From assembly GCF_025869515.1 (NCBI RefSeq), contig NZ_JAOZVR010000016.1, positions 29,762 through 93,761 on the forward strand: DNA of 64,000 nt. The letters run 5' to 3'. This DNA comes from Ferrovibrio sp. GTDB lineage: Bacteria; Pseudomonadota; Alphaproteobacteria; Ferrovibrionales; Ferrovibrionaceae. A model generated the notes under the pieces. The model saw nothing but the letters and a program-made list of their open reading frames with translations. It made no database searches and was not told the DNA's origin. The position numbers were made by a program, and so were the translations under genes. Shown here one piece after another: positions 26,333-35,212 of the stretch (positions within the stretch are counted from its first letter, which is position 1; every line of letters begins with the position of its first letter).

Positions 26333-26955
26333 GCCGCATCTCCCAGCAAATTCAGCAGCCGTTCGGCCTCGGCGAGGTCTTCCGGGGCATTGGCGTTGAA
26401 AAACGGATCGACCGGCGCGGCCGGAAAGTCCACCTGCACCAGCCTATACCGCGCCGTCCAGCGGTCCACCTTGCGGATATCCTCCACCACCACGGCATGG
26501 CGCAGATCATCATGCAGCCGCACCGGCCACAGGCCGACGACCGGATAGGCCTGGCCGGCTGAAACCGCGCAGGCGAGATCGGCGCCGGCCTGCGCCCGCG
26601 CCTCGACCATGCGGGCGACCAGGTTGCGCGGCAGGAACGGTCCATCGCCCGGCACGGTGACGATGTCGGTGATATCGGGCCGGTTCGCCCGAGCCCAGGC
26701 CAGTCCCGCCAGCACGCCGGCCAGCGGACCGACGAAACCTTCGACCGCATCGCCGGCCACCGGCAGACCCCAGGGGGCGAAACGCGCCGGGTCGCCATTG
26801 GCATTGAGGATGATGCCATCCACCTGCGGCGCCAGGCGCTCGATGATGCGGTTCAGGATCGGCTTGCCGCCGAGCAGCTGCAGCCCCTTGTCGCCGCCGC
26901 CCATGCGACGGGCCAGCCCGCCAGCCAGCACCACGCCGAGAACGTTGCCAGACAT
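26329..26955 (-). CDS. mobA: Molybdenum cofactor guanylyltransferase MobA
   Basis: A 208-residue enzyme attaching GMP to molybdopterin to give the MGD cofactor. The nucleotide-binding loop [20 protein letters not shown] (residues about 10-29), the [16 protein letters not shown]g-binding block and the [14 protein letters not shown] ending are all present. ATG 26955 with a one-base gap to fdhD shows a tight operon. With mobB and moeA it supplies bis-MGD to the dehydrogenase alpha subunit. Confidence 0.95.
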   Translation of the reverse strand: MSGNVLGVVLAGGLARRMGGGDKGLQLLGGKPILNRIIERLAPQVDGIILNANGDPARFAPWGLPVAGDAVEGFVGPLAGVLAGLAWARANRPDITDIVTVPGDGPFLPRNLVARMVEARAQAGADLACAVSAGQAYPVVGLWPVRLHDDLRHAVVVEDIRKVDRWTARYRLVQVDFPAAPVDPFFNANAPEDLAEAERLLNLLGDAA

Positions 26956-26956
26956 G

Positions 26957-27850
26957 CTATGCCGCCTCGTCGTCGCGGCCGCCCTTGCGCTGGCTGCGGG
27001 CGTCTTCGTCGGCCACCGCGGCCGGATCGGCATCGAAATGCAGCCGTTCGGTGCCGGCCAGCGCCACGAAACGCCTGCCTTTGGCGCGGCCGATCAGGGT
27101 CATGCCGATCTGGCGGGCGAGTTGCACGCCCCAGGCGGTGAAGCCAGAACGGCTGATCAGGATCGGAATCCCCATCTGCGCCGTCTTGATCACCATCTCC
27201 GAGGTCAGCCGCCCGGTGGTATACATGCTCTTGCCTTTGGCAGTCAGGCCATGCACGCGCATATAACCGGCAATCTTGTCGATCGCATTATGGCGGCCAA
27301 CATCCTCCATGTAGATCAGCGGGCGGTCATTCTCGCACAGCACGCAGCCATGGATGGCGCCGGCTTCGAGATACAGCGACGGCGTCAGGTTGATCTGCTT
27401 CGACAGGCTGTAGATCCACGAAGTGTTCAGCCTGGCATCGGGATCGAGCGACACGCTTTCCACCGCATCCATCATGTTGCCGAACACCGTGCCCTGGGCG
27501 CAGCCCGAGGTCTGGGTCTTTTTCTTCAGCCGCTCCTCATAATCGGTCTGGCGCGCGGTGCGCACCACGATGGTCTCGATCTCGGCATCGAAATCGATGG
27601 CGGTGACCTCGTCCTCGGGCAGCAGCATGCGCTGGTTGATCAGGTAGCCGAGCGCCAAGAAATCCGGATAGTCGCCGATCGTCATCATGGTGACGATCTC
27701 CTGTCCATTGAGAAACAGGGTGAGCGGACGCTCCACCGGCACCTTGGTCTCGACCGGACGGCCATCCTGGTCGATGCCCTGGACGGTCTCGGTCAGCGTC
27801 GGATCGAGCGGGTCGGGGTGGACGAGATAGTCGGGCTGCTGGCTCTTCAT
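26957..27850 (-). CDS. fdhD: Formate dehydrogenase accessory sulfurtransferase FdhD
   Basis: A 297-residue maturation factor that carries sulfur from IscS to the molybdenum cofactor of formate dehydrogenase. [20 protein letters not shown], the loop SGCAQGT (one Cys, where enteric FdhD has CxxC), and the block [20 protein letters not shown] followed by [20 protein letters not shown] and [13 protein letters not shown] are all family hallmarks. The C-terminus has an added charged tail. It is the first gene of the seven-gene maturation operon and has a perfect 12-base palindrome just upstream. Confidence 0.96.
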   Translation of the reverse strand: MKSQQPDYLVHPDPLDPTLTETVQGIDQDGRPVETKVPVERPLTLFLNGQEIVTMMTIGDYPDFLALGYLINQRMLLPEDEVTAIDFDAEIETIVVRTARQTDYEERLKKKTQTSGCAQGTVFGNMMDAVESVSLDPDARLNTSWIYSLSKQINLTPSLYLEAGAIHGCVLCENDRPLIYMEDVGRHNAIDKIAGYMRVHGLTAKGKSMYTTGRLTSEMVIKTAQMGIPILISRSGFTAWGVQLARQIGMTLIGRAKGRRFVALAGTERLHFDADPAAVADEDARSQRKGGRDDEAA

Positions 27851-27854
27851 GCAT

Positions 27855-27866
27855 CCCTATATAGGG
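27855..27866. promoter_or_regulatory. Perfect palindrome upstream of fdhD
   Basis: CCCTATATAGGG is a perfect 12-base palindrome five bases before the fdhD ATG, in the 22-base gap after the CBS gene. It overlaps where a ribosome binding site is expected, so it could hide translation initiation or be a regulator site. Chance occurrence cannot be excluded. Confidence 0.35.
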
Positions 27867-27872
27867 CAGAAC

Positions 27873-28304
27873 TCAGCCGGTGGCGATGTACTGCCGCAGC
27901 GCTTCGGCTTCCATCTGGGTGTCGGCGATCCGGCGCTTGACCACGTCACCGATGGAAATCATGCCGGTCAGCTTGCCGTTATCCACAACGGGCAGGTGGC
28001 GAATCCGGCGCTTGGTCATCAGGTGCATCACGTCTTCGATGGTGTCCTTGCTGGAACAGACCATCACGCTGCGGGTCATGATGGTATCGGCGCTCTGCTG
28101 CAGCAGATCGGTGCCGATCATCGCCAGGCCGCGCACGATATCGCGTTCCGACAGGATGCCGGCAATGCCGCCATCGGGCCGCAGCACCATCACTGCACCG
28201 ATACCTTTGTCGGCCAGTTTCTGGCACACCACCTCGATGCCCTCGTCTGGCCTGACGCTGATCACGCCAGGCGTCTTGTCCCTGAGAATTGCCGCAACGG
28301 TCAT
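27873..28304 (-). CDS. CBS-domain pair protein
   Basis: A 143-residue cytoplasmic protein consisting of two CBS motifs (residues about 8-58 and 75-125; a Bateman module): GIAGILSERDIVRGL and GKLTGMISIGDVVKRRI. Such modules bind adenine nucleotides. RBS AGGAGGAACC precedes ATG 28304; a longer frame to 28658 has no gene-like character. It reads into fdhD on the same strand with 22 bases between, so it may be transcribed with the maturation operon. Confidence 0.92.
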   Translation of the reverse strand: MTVAAILRDKTPGVISVRPDEGIEVVCQKLADKGIGAVMVLRPDGGIAGILSERDIVRGLAMIGTDLLQQSADTIMTRSVMVCSSKDTIEDVMHLMTKRRIRHLPVVDNGKLTGMISIGDVVKRRIADTQMEAEALRQYIATG

Positions 28305-28842
28305 GGTGGTTCCTCCTCTTTTATGCCCGGTCGCCGGAGCGCCGGACTTGTTCACGCTCGATCCGGTGACACAGCCTCCTGCAGATGCTGCAGCCGTGCG
28401 GCCGGTGCACGAACGCTGGGGTCTGGTCCGGCGATGCTGCAGAAAATCGATGGTGCGGGGATGGCCGCGCGGCATAGCACTGCCGGTAAAGAGCGGCCTG
28501 CGGCGACCGCGCGGCCGCTGCCGTCGATGTCGCGAGTCGTGGCGCCTGGAAGCGCAGACAGGCCCTTTGTCCCGGTGCTCATGCGGCCTCCCGGTTCCGG
28601 CGCCGTCGAGCCCGCCTGCGGCGGGGCCGGGCGGCACCTTGGCGACAGTGTCGGACAAGCCCGTCGCGATGACAAGACCGTTCGCGACGACCTGAAGGGA
28701 CGGAATTAAGTGCTTGAACCGGCTTCCGCTTTGCCGCGCCCTGCCGGGCGGGTGGGAGCCTTGCGGGCGGGGAGCGGTTCGGTTAAGGTCCGCGCCGTTT
28801 TCGACCCCCGGCGACGGTTTGCACCTTTCGCCGGTTCCTCGC
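28305..28842. other. Intergenic region between CBS gene and tRNA-Ser
   Basis: About 540 bases of GC-rich DNA. Open frames exist on both strands but show no recognisable protein. The last part should contain the tRNA promoter. I see no gene here. Confidence 0.5.
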
Positions 28843-28932
<90 letters not shown>

Positions 28933-29116
28933 AAAACTTCAATAACGTATTGAAATATATAGATTTTATATTAAAAGCCCTGCAATACCCACAATTCTAC
29001 CCACAACATGTTGATCTCTAGCGGGTTGGCTTTACAAGCTTGCGACGGGAATTAGCCCCCCTAGCCCGTTCCTAATTTCTCAAAATTTCAAAAATATTAG
29101 CGTACCGCTAGTCGGG

Positions 29117-32100
29117 TCATTCCTCCGGGTTCCCAAACGGAATCAGGATCTGAGGCGCTTCAGTCAATGCGACTAACTTCACGCCATTCAATGGGCGGAC
29201 GGTCGCGCGATTGGCCGGATCGAATATCAACCGCACCTCGTCCTGATAGCCATCCTCGAGACCGCTGACCAAAGCCAGGATGAAATCGTTGCCGCGTTCC
29301 TTAGCGCGCTCATATTCGGCGTTCGACATCTCGATCGAACTCTGCGGCGCACGGCCAGTCGCTTTCATTTCGACGAAGGTCTTCCAGTCTATCGCGCCAT
29401 CGGCGCCGACTCCATGCCGGTTGCGGAAGTCAATTAGTAGTTCCTCCGCCGAGGTTTCCAGCGCCTGCGTCAGCAGCTCCCAGCCACGTTGTTCTAGATC
29501 GCGATCAGTGTAGGTCGTTGGCGCCGTGCGCGATCCGGGATGGGGTGGTTTTGGCGGAGGCGGCGTGTCGTGCAGCTTCGGCTTTGCTGGCGGTGGTGTC
29601 AGCTTCGGATCGCGCCCCGGCACCACCGTGGCGCCCAGAATAGGGCCAACGCTATTCTTAAGGGTTCGGGGCTTCACGGTGGGGCCTTTCCCACCGGGGG
29701 TGCTCACTGAGATTTTCTTCTTCGGGGCGGCGTTGATCTTTGCAGCTCGGCCTTCCATTGCCTCCACGTGCTCCTCGTCCGATGCCAGACGAATGGCTGC
29801 GGCCGTGGTCTCGCGCGCTTCCTGCCAAGCCACCACCCACTCGGCCTCAATGCCGCGGCGCAATGCATGCGGGAACAACGACGCGATCGCGTGACCGCCG
29901 TATTCACGCTTGGGCAGGGCCTCCTCCCAGACATGCAATTCGAGTGGATCAGGCACGATCAATGCTTGAAGCTGGATTGGAATTTTCCCCGCTGACAATT
30001 CCTCGTCCATTGCCCGAATAGCAATCGGACCGGAGTATACGAATAACGGAATCTCTCGCAGCGCATCCCAACTGATCGCCATGCGCTTGCGTACTTCTGG
30101 ATTGTTGCGTGCTAGTTCATCGGAGAGATGATCGACCGCCTGCCGGAAATGCACTCGCATGCCGTCCCCACGATCCAAGGCTGTCTCGCGATCGTCCGCG
30201 ACGACCAAGGTAGGCTCGCTGCGCGTCACCCCTGTGAAAACCACCAACGACGTTAACTCACGAAGGTCACAAGGCGGCATCCAGAATTTCTTGGCGGGCA
30301 AAGCCTTCGCCAATTGCGATCTAAGTTCGGATTCTTCAACCAGGAAAATGGGCCGCTCAGCCTCCCAACAATCGTCGCAGTACAGCGGCAGGACTTTCAT
30401 CCGCTCACGGTGCCGCCGCTCCGCATTAGCCAGCAGGGGCTCCATATAGCGATATACGTCTATCAGGCGCGATGTGAGCCCAACATCATGCGCTTGCCCC
30501 GCGAGCGACTTTAGAAACATAAGGCAGTCATCAAGCGTAGGCTCACGCACATCCAAAGCAGACCAGAGGCTAGCCAAGGCTGGTCCGCCCGGCACAAAGC
30601 GCGAGCGGTTATGAAAGATATCCTTGCCGCGCATCAATTCATTTGGCCTGCGCCAAACATCGCCACCGATGTGAATAAGGCCCTGATTCTCCGTGAAAGC
30701 CTTGCGCAGATCCTGAATCATCATGTCGCCGATTCGCGTATTCCACGCGACCGTGCTGGGCACGTATCTCGCGAGGTTGCGGTAGATCGCCATGACCTGC
30801 GCGTCGTCGACGACGTCATCCCCATCGCACATACCACGCAGCAGCCTTACTAGATCGCTGACGCGCACCGACGTTACCAACCCCAGTGTCGCCGCGAAGT
30901 CCGCGCTAAAATCCCTCACATCAATGCCAACCGCGAACGCAGTGCTAGCATATAGCGTTTGCGTCTCTTGTGTCTTCACCACGGCTTCGTTCGGCTTCAC
31001 CAACTCACCCTTGCCGACCGCCACCCACGGCATTTCACGCAAGTGGATCAGCCATTGTGCGGTGACAGGCGCCCTCGGATAAACGTAGACGCGCGCCTCG
31101 TGCTGCGAGGCGACCATCTTGCGGTCAGCGTAAGACCGCTCCCAAGCGCGGGCCACGGCCTTAAATAAAGCGGGGCTTCTCTCGCGCAGGTCCTTCTTAG
31201 AGAGCTTTTGGAATGCGGTTAGAACGCGTTCGAGATCCGGACTAATCCAATCGGTCGGCACTTGCTCGGCCTGGGCCGCACGGAGTTCCTGGCTCCGCGT
31301 CCCGCCACCCCAACGGACTAAGCCGGTTTTCTTCAATCGCGGTGCATTTTCCACGCCGAGTAAAGCGAAAAACTTACGCGCGCCCCGCGAGATGGTTCCA
31401 TCAGCGCGTTTACGCTGCGCGCGAGTTGCACCTGTCTTCAGTTTCTCATCGTATCCGGCAGCGATCCAATGAATGCCCGGTACGGTACCAGCCGCCGTGG
31501 GCCAGTTTGGGAAATCACTATCCAACGTCTTGCATAGATAGGCTTCCGTCGGACACACCTTCTGCCTGTGCATCTTACCACGCCTATAAACGAAGCCATC
31601 CACCATCAGCGCCGCGCCTACGGCATGGCCGATCTCTTCCGCACGGCGATCGCTCAGCTCATCGAAGCGATTGCGAAGCTCGCGCAAGTCAGCATCCTCT
31701 ATCTCTAGCGGCGTAGCCCCGAATCGCTCGGCAAAGGCCTCGAGTTCGGTCGATGCATCGACACTTGTTCGGAACGCTGCGTGCTTATTCAGCCAACGAA
31801 TCGCAACATCACCATCCTTTTCGATACCGTATGCCGCATGCAAGCGATCGAGCAGGTTCCACCGCAATGAAAACATTGAAAGCTCTTCGCATAGAACGAG
31901 CGGTTTGTCCGTAGTGCCTAGGCGCTTGCAGGCCACGGCACTGCCTTTGTCCGTCAGCCAGAATGGAGTATCGAATAGCTCCTCATTGACGTGGGTCTCC
32001 ACCAACACGCGCGCAGCCTTCACCCACCAACTTGGTCTCTTCGGTTGGAATACTGATTTCTTGAAGCCCTCAAGCAGTTCCGTCGTGCCAATAATAGTGC

Positions 32101-33538
32101 AGGCTCCGATTTGATCAAGCACGGCGCGCCACCTGCCACCCGCATCGCGAATGTCGCGCGGCAGAGCCCGCGATCCTTCAGCTAATGCCTCGATATCGGC
32201 GTCCATCAGAAGATCGCTTAGACCGGCATGTTCATAGGCGATGTTCGACAGGGCAACGTGCGCGCCTCCAATAAGGACGTCCGCATGGCCGCCAAGCCAA
32301 GCGCGCGCCGTGTCGAACGATTTCGTGAAGCCATTGCGCAGCCAACGGTCACCTTCGTTTCCGATGTACTCAACAGCCAGCGGCACAAACCGCCAGGCCT
32401 CCTTGGGCGCCTCCAGCATCAGGCCATGCGCGATCTCGCCAAGCACATCGCCACATCGCTCGATTAGCCAATTGTTCCAAGTGCTTTCGATCAAGGCTTC
32501 GCGCGTGGTGCTGGGGTCGAATTGCGCGTCGAGCGAAAATGACAGATCCACCGGAACACGCGTTTTAAAGCCGATATAAAGACTCCCCGCACCCGCCTCG
32601 CTTGGAACGGCGATGGAAATATTCGTCACCTCGGCGCGAGCCTTGTGAGCTGGATGCACATGACCCGGCACCGGCAAGGTCGCGCGCCACACGGTCCATG
32701 ATGCCCCCCTTCTGCGTACCTCGCGTCTCGATAGCGCGGTGATGGAGGTGCGACCGCTAACTAGGGCAATGTTTTCCCACGCGCCGAAGCTCAGGATGCG
32801 GCCATCAAGGGTTGCGCCGGCGATATCACACCAGCGGAAACTCGAGACCCAGCTCAGAAAGATTAGGCCGTCTTCCTTCCACTCCGCGAACCAGGCTTTC
32901 AGCCCCTCCTCGCTGAAGTCCGATCTCAGGCGAATTACGATCATGGTATCGGTCGCGGGATCATAGAAGCCTGGCAGTGGCCCTTCCGCTGGCACAACTT
33001 GGATCGAAAGTTGATCCCCGGAAAAATGATACGGTGCCGAATGGACCGCGAGATCATCTGAGATTCGCCTGAGTGTCTTCAGGCCAATGCCAAACCGCCC
33101 GCGCTGATCGGTTCTGTTAGTCTTGGTCGTCACGAATGGTAGTGCCATGCCTAGCACGTGCTGGCAGGCTACCGGCTGACCATTATGCACGATCAATAGC
33201 TCGCGGCTGGCCTCCGTGTCACGCAAAGCGAAGCGCACTTCCGAGGCATGTAAATCATCCGCGTTTTGGATCACTTCCGTCAGCCCCTGAAATGGCTCAA
33301 CGTTCAAATCCTCGGCGGCGGCAGCCGCGCCGCGCATCATCTTCTTCAAGGCACCAGGCGAAGATGCCAAAGCATTCGCCAATCCCGCGATCACGGCATC
33401 CGCAAATTCGGGCGTGCGCGTATCGATCAGATCATCAATACCCGGCTGATCGTCCCAGATCATCCGCGCGGCGCGTGCACCCAAATCGGCGTCACTCTCT
33501 GCCGCAATTTCCGACGGAGGAACCGTTAGTTCGTTCAT
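29117..33538 (-). CDS. Sacsin-like GHKL ATPase with C-terminal DUF3883 (nuclease-like) domain, putative defence protein
   Basis: A 1473-residue protein. Residues about 75-230 read as a GHKL/HSP90-type ATPase: the N-box LTEVIQNADDL and GRFGIGLKTL as the glycine-rich loop, as in sacsin N-terminal domains. The middle (about 230-1230) is long, helical and unrecognised. A Pro/Lys-rich linker follows, then a DUF3883 domain (about 1350-1460) with a D-x-x-x-x-x-x-E-x-K pattern in IDWKTFVEMKATGRA, reminiscent of PD-(D/E)XK nucleases. ATPase-plus-DUF3883 genes of this type occur in defence islands. Its ATG overlaps the stop of a vsr remnant (ATGA). Function is inferred from domains and setting. Confidence 0.8.
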   Translation of the reverse strand: MNELTVPPSEIAAESDADLGARAARMIWDDQPGIDDLIDTRTPEFADAVIAGLANALASSPGALKKMMRGAAAAAEDLNVEPFQGLTEVIQNADDLHASEVRFALRDTEASRELLIVHNGQPVACQHVLGMALPFVTTKTNRTDQRGRFGIGLKTLRRISDDLAVHSAPYHFSGDQLSIQVVPAEGPLPGFYDPATDTMIVIRLRSDFSEEGLKAWFAEWKEDGLIFLSWVSSFRWCDIAGATLDGRILSFGAWENIALVSGRTSITALSRREVRRRGASWTVWRATLPVPGHVHPAHKARAEVTNISIAVPSEAGAGSLYIGFKTRVPVDLSFSLDAQFDPSTTREALIESTWNNWLIERCGDVLGEIAHGLMLEAPKEAWRFVPLAVEYIGNEGDRWLRNGFTKSFDTARAWLGGHADVLIGGAHVALSNIAYEHAGLSDLLMDADIEALAEGSRALPRDIRDAGGRWRAVLDQIGACTIIGTTELLEGFKKSVFQPKRPSWWVKAARVLVETHVNEELFDTPFWLTDKGSAVACKRLGTTDKPLVLCEELSMFSLRWNLLDRLHAAYGIEKDGDVAIRWLNKHAAFRTSVDASTELEAFAERFGATPLEIEDADLRELRNRFDELSDRRAEEIGHAVGAALMVDGFVYRRGKMHRQKVCPTEAYLCKTLDSDFPNWPTAAGTVPGIHWIAAGYDEKLKTGATRAQRKRADGTISRGARKFFALLGVENAPRLKKTGLVRWGGGTRSQELRAAQAEQVPTDWISPDLERVLTAFQKLSKKDLRERSPALFKAVARAWERSYADRKMVASQHEARVYVYPRAPVTAQWLIHLREMPWVAVGKGELVKPNEAVVKTQETQTLYASTAFAVGIDVRDFSADFAATLGLVTSVRVSDLVRLLRGMCDGDDVVDDAQVMAIYRNLARYVPSTVAWNTRIGDMMIQDLRKAFTENQGLIHIGGDVWRRPNELMRGKDIFHNRSRFVPGGPALASLWSALDVREPTLDDCLMFLKSLAGQAHDVGLTSRLIDVYRYMEPLLANAERRHRERMKVLPLYCDDCWEAERPIFLVEESELRSQLAKALPAKKFWMPPCDLRELTSLVVFTGVTRSEPTLVVADDRETALDRGDGMRVHFRQAVDHLSDELARNNPEVRKRMAISWDALREIPLFVYSGPIAIRAMDEELSAGKIPIQLQALIVPDPLELHVWEEALPKREYGGHAIASLFPHALRRGIEAEWVVAWQEARETTAAAIRLASDEEHVEAMEGRAAKINAAPKKKISVSTPGGKGPTVKPRTLKNSVGPILGATVVPGRDPKLTPPPAKPKLHDTPPPPKPPHPGSRTAPTTYTDRDLEQRGWELLTQALETSAEELLIDFRNRHGVGADGAIDWKTFVEMKATGRAPQSSIEMSNAEYERAKERGNDFILALVSGLEDGYQDEVRLIFDPANRATVRPLNGVKLVALTEAPQILIPFGNPEE

Positions 33539-33795
33539 AATTTAAGGGGCCTCAGATAGTATCCTTGCTTAAGAACCGTGAGGATTCTGGCATCTTTTGG
33601 CGCACTGGTCGCGAACATCGGAAATCCCAGGGGCAAACAAGGCAATACCAGATCGGGACAACCCTGCGTTTCTGCCTTATGAAGCCGGAATCGAAATCCC
33701 AATCTATGAACAGCGCGTCTAACGGCAAATTCAGGAGGAGTAGCCCTGCTTGCATACTCGACAATGAACACTCTTCTCAGAAATCTCATGAGCAT
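33535..33795 (-). pseudogene. Remnant of a Vsr (very short patch repair) endonuclease
   Basis: Read on the minus strand, this frame gives ATPPEFAVRRAVHRLGFRFR followed by LHKAETQGCPDLVLP, the classic N-terminal Vsr block. After that, the catalytic FVHGCFWHxH region is missing; the frame resumes with KDARILTVLKQGYYLRPLKL, matching the C-terminal RDxRxxxxLxxxGWxV block. The gene has therefore lost its active centre, most likely by an internal deletion of about 40 codons. Vsr genes normally accompany cytosine methyltransferases; none is present. Its stop overlaps the start of the ATPase gene, which suggests they once formed an operon. Confidence 0.75.
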
Positions 33796-34330
33796 CGACG
33801 GCACCCCTCCAACAGTGGAGAGCATCGCAAACTTGGGACGACATTTAATTGAAAGGTATACGAAAGATGCGGGCGTTTCGGCATATAGACCGGTGATGGC
33901 AAGCGTGTTCGGGCATTGCACCAGAAGCCAAACGTATAAGATATTTCAACTTCTCCCTCACAAAACTGAAAATGGCTTTGAGCAGCAATGTCGTGAGATT
34001 GATATTGAGAATGGCGACTTCCTGTTGATGGGAGATGACGCGGAAGCTTTGAGGCCCAGAATTATCGAACTCGCAGCGAAACAGAATCCTCGTTTTAGAG
34101 GTATAGAACCGAAGATCATTCTACAAAATCGCATCGTCGGCACTGAAGTGGGTACCGTGGGCGGCACTATTCAGGTTGGTATCGCAACTGCGAATTCCTT
34201 CAAAGTCTATGCAAGCGTATTTAATGGACAGCCGGGCGGTGGGGCGATGCAATATTTGGGTTTCTCTCTCGCGGAAGAAATCGAGCCGCAGCTCAATGGT
34301 TATTTCATTCGAATGGAAGGGCTGTTGTAG
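33764..34330 (+). CDS. Hypothetical protein
   Basis: A 188-residue frame on the plus strand, AT-richer than the core genes, starting over the vsr remnant (ATG 33764; another ATG at 33789 is equally possible, and neither has a strong ribosome binding site). Visible features: an N-terminal helical part, FEQQCREIDIENGDFLLMGD and then IVGTEVGTVGGTIQVGIATA, which looks like beta-strand pairs. The layout recalls enzymes with a sandwich core (such as Ntn hydrolases), but the resemblance is too weak to use. No family recognised. Confidence 0.55.
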   Translation: MNTLLRNLMSIDGTPPTVESIANLGRHLIERYTKDAGVSAYRPVMASVFGHCTRSQTYKIFQLLPHKTENGFEQQCREIDIENGDFLLMGDDAEALRPRIIELAAKQNPRFRGIEPKIILQNRIVGTEVGTVGGTIQVGIATANSFKVYASVFNGQPGGGAMQYLGFSLAEEIEPQLNGYFIRMEGLL

Positions 34331-34446
34331 CCGACGCCGCCCACCTAATTAGAAAAGCCGAGTGATAATGTTCCATGTGCCAGTGCCGCATCCTGCTTAA
34401 TCGCCAAGTCGATAATTAACCATTTCTCTCTATCTGTCTGATTCTG

Positions 34447-34474
34447 TTGACAAATTAGCCTGATTTGATATACT
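34447..34474 (+). promoter_or_regulatory. Strong sigma70 promoter upstream of the recombinase gene
   Basis: TTGACA (34447-34452) and TATACT (34469-34474) are separated by 16 bases in AT-rich DNA. Transcription should start near 34481, about 30 bases before the recombinase ATG at 34511. The -35 element is perfect, and the -10 differs from TATAAT at one position. Confidence 0.75.
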
Positions 34475-34510
34475 ACTTATGCGGGTATTTTAAGCGAAAA
34501 TGAGGCTAAA

Positions 34511-35086
34511 ATGGCAGGCAAACAAGCCAAAATCTTAACAAGCGGCCAGTTGCGCCTGGCCGTGGCCGAAGCAGGCCGCAGCCGGCATGGCCGGCGCGAT
34601 CAAGCCATGCTGCTGCTGTCGGTCAAAGCCGGGCTACGCGCCGGCGAGATCGCCGGCCTGACATGGCCAATGGTCGAGACCTCGGACGGGCATCTTGGCG
34701 ACCGCATCGAGCTGCGAGACGGGATCGCCAAGATGGGCAGCGGTCGCACGATCCCGATGCACCCCGATCTGCGGCAGGTTCTGATGCGGCTGCGACGGCA
34801 CCGTGGCCCGAGCGGGTATGTCATCGAATCCGAGCGCGGCGGGCCACTGCGGGCCAGCAGCGTGGTGAACTGGTTCAAAGCATTCTACGGCGAACTCGGC
34901 TTCGCTGGTTGCTCGTCCCATTCGGGGCGGCGGACTTTCATCACCCGGGCCGCCCGGCTGGTTCACAGGGTTCGAGGCAGCCTGCGGGATGTGCAGCAGT
35001 TGGCTGGGCATCGCTCAATCGAGCAGACCCAGCGGTATATCGACGGCGATAACCACGCCAAACGCCGCCTGGTGGCCTTGGTCTAA
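34511..35086 (+). CDS. Tyrosine recombinase/integrase, catalytic domain only
   Basis: A 191-residue site-specific recombinase. All active residues are seen: R43 (GLRAGEIAGL), K74 (IAKMGSGRTIPM), H137 and R140 (SHSGRRTF), H167 (LAGHRS) and the nucleophile Y176 (TQRYID). The N-terminal arm-binding and core-binding domains of phage integrases are missing, so it is a minimal recombinase of the kind often found on plasmids and integrative elements in alphaproteobacteria. It has its own strong promoter. It does not abut the tRNA (5.6 kb away), so it may belong to a second insertion inside the island. Confidence 0.92.
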   Translation: MAGKQAKILTSGQLRLAVAEAGRSRHGRRDQAMLLLSVKAGLRAGEIAGLTWPMVETSDGHLGDRIELRDGIAKMGSGRTIPMHPDLRQVLMRLRRHRGPSGYVIESERGGPLRASSVVNWFKAFYGELGFAGCSSHSGRRTFITRAARLVHRVRGSLRDVQQLAGHRSIEQTQRYIDGDNHAKRRLVALV

Positions 35087-35212
35087 TCAGTCATATGCGT
35101 AACTGGCCGGAAGATTCTGGCCAGGGTTAGTAACGGCAAGCCGGAACGAGCTGATCCGGTGTGAAGCCGCAGTTCCAATCAGCTCCCTCAATCGAAAATC
35201 TGGAGTGATGTC

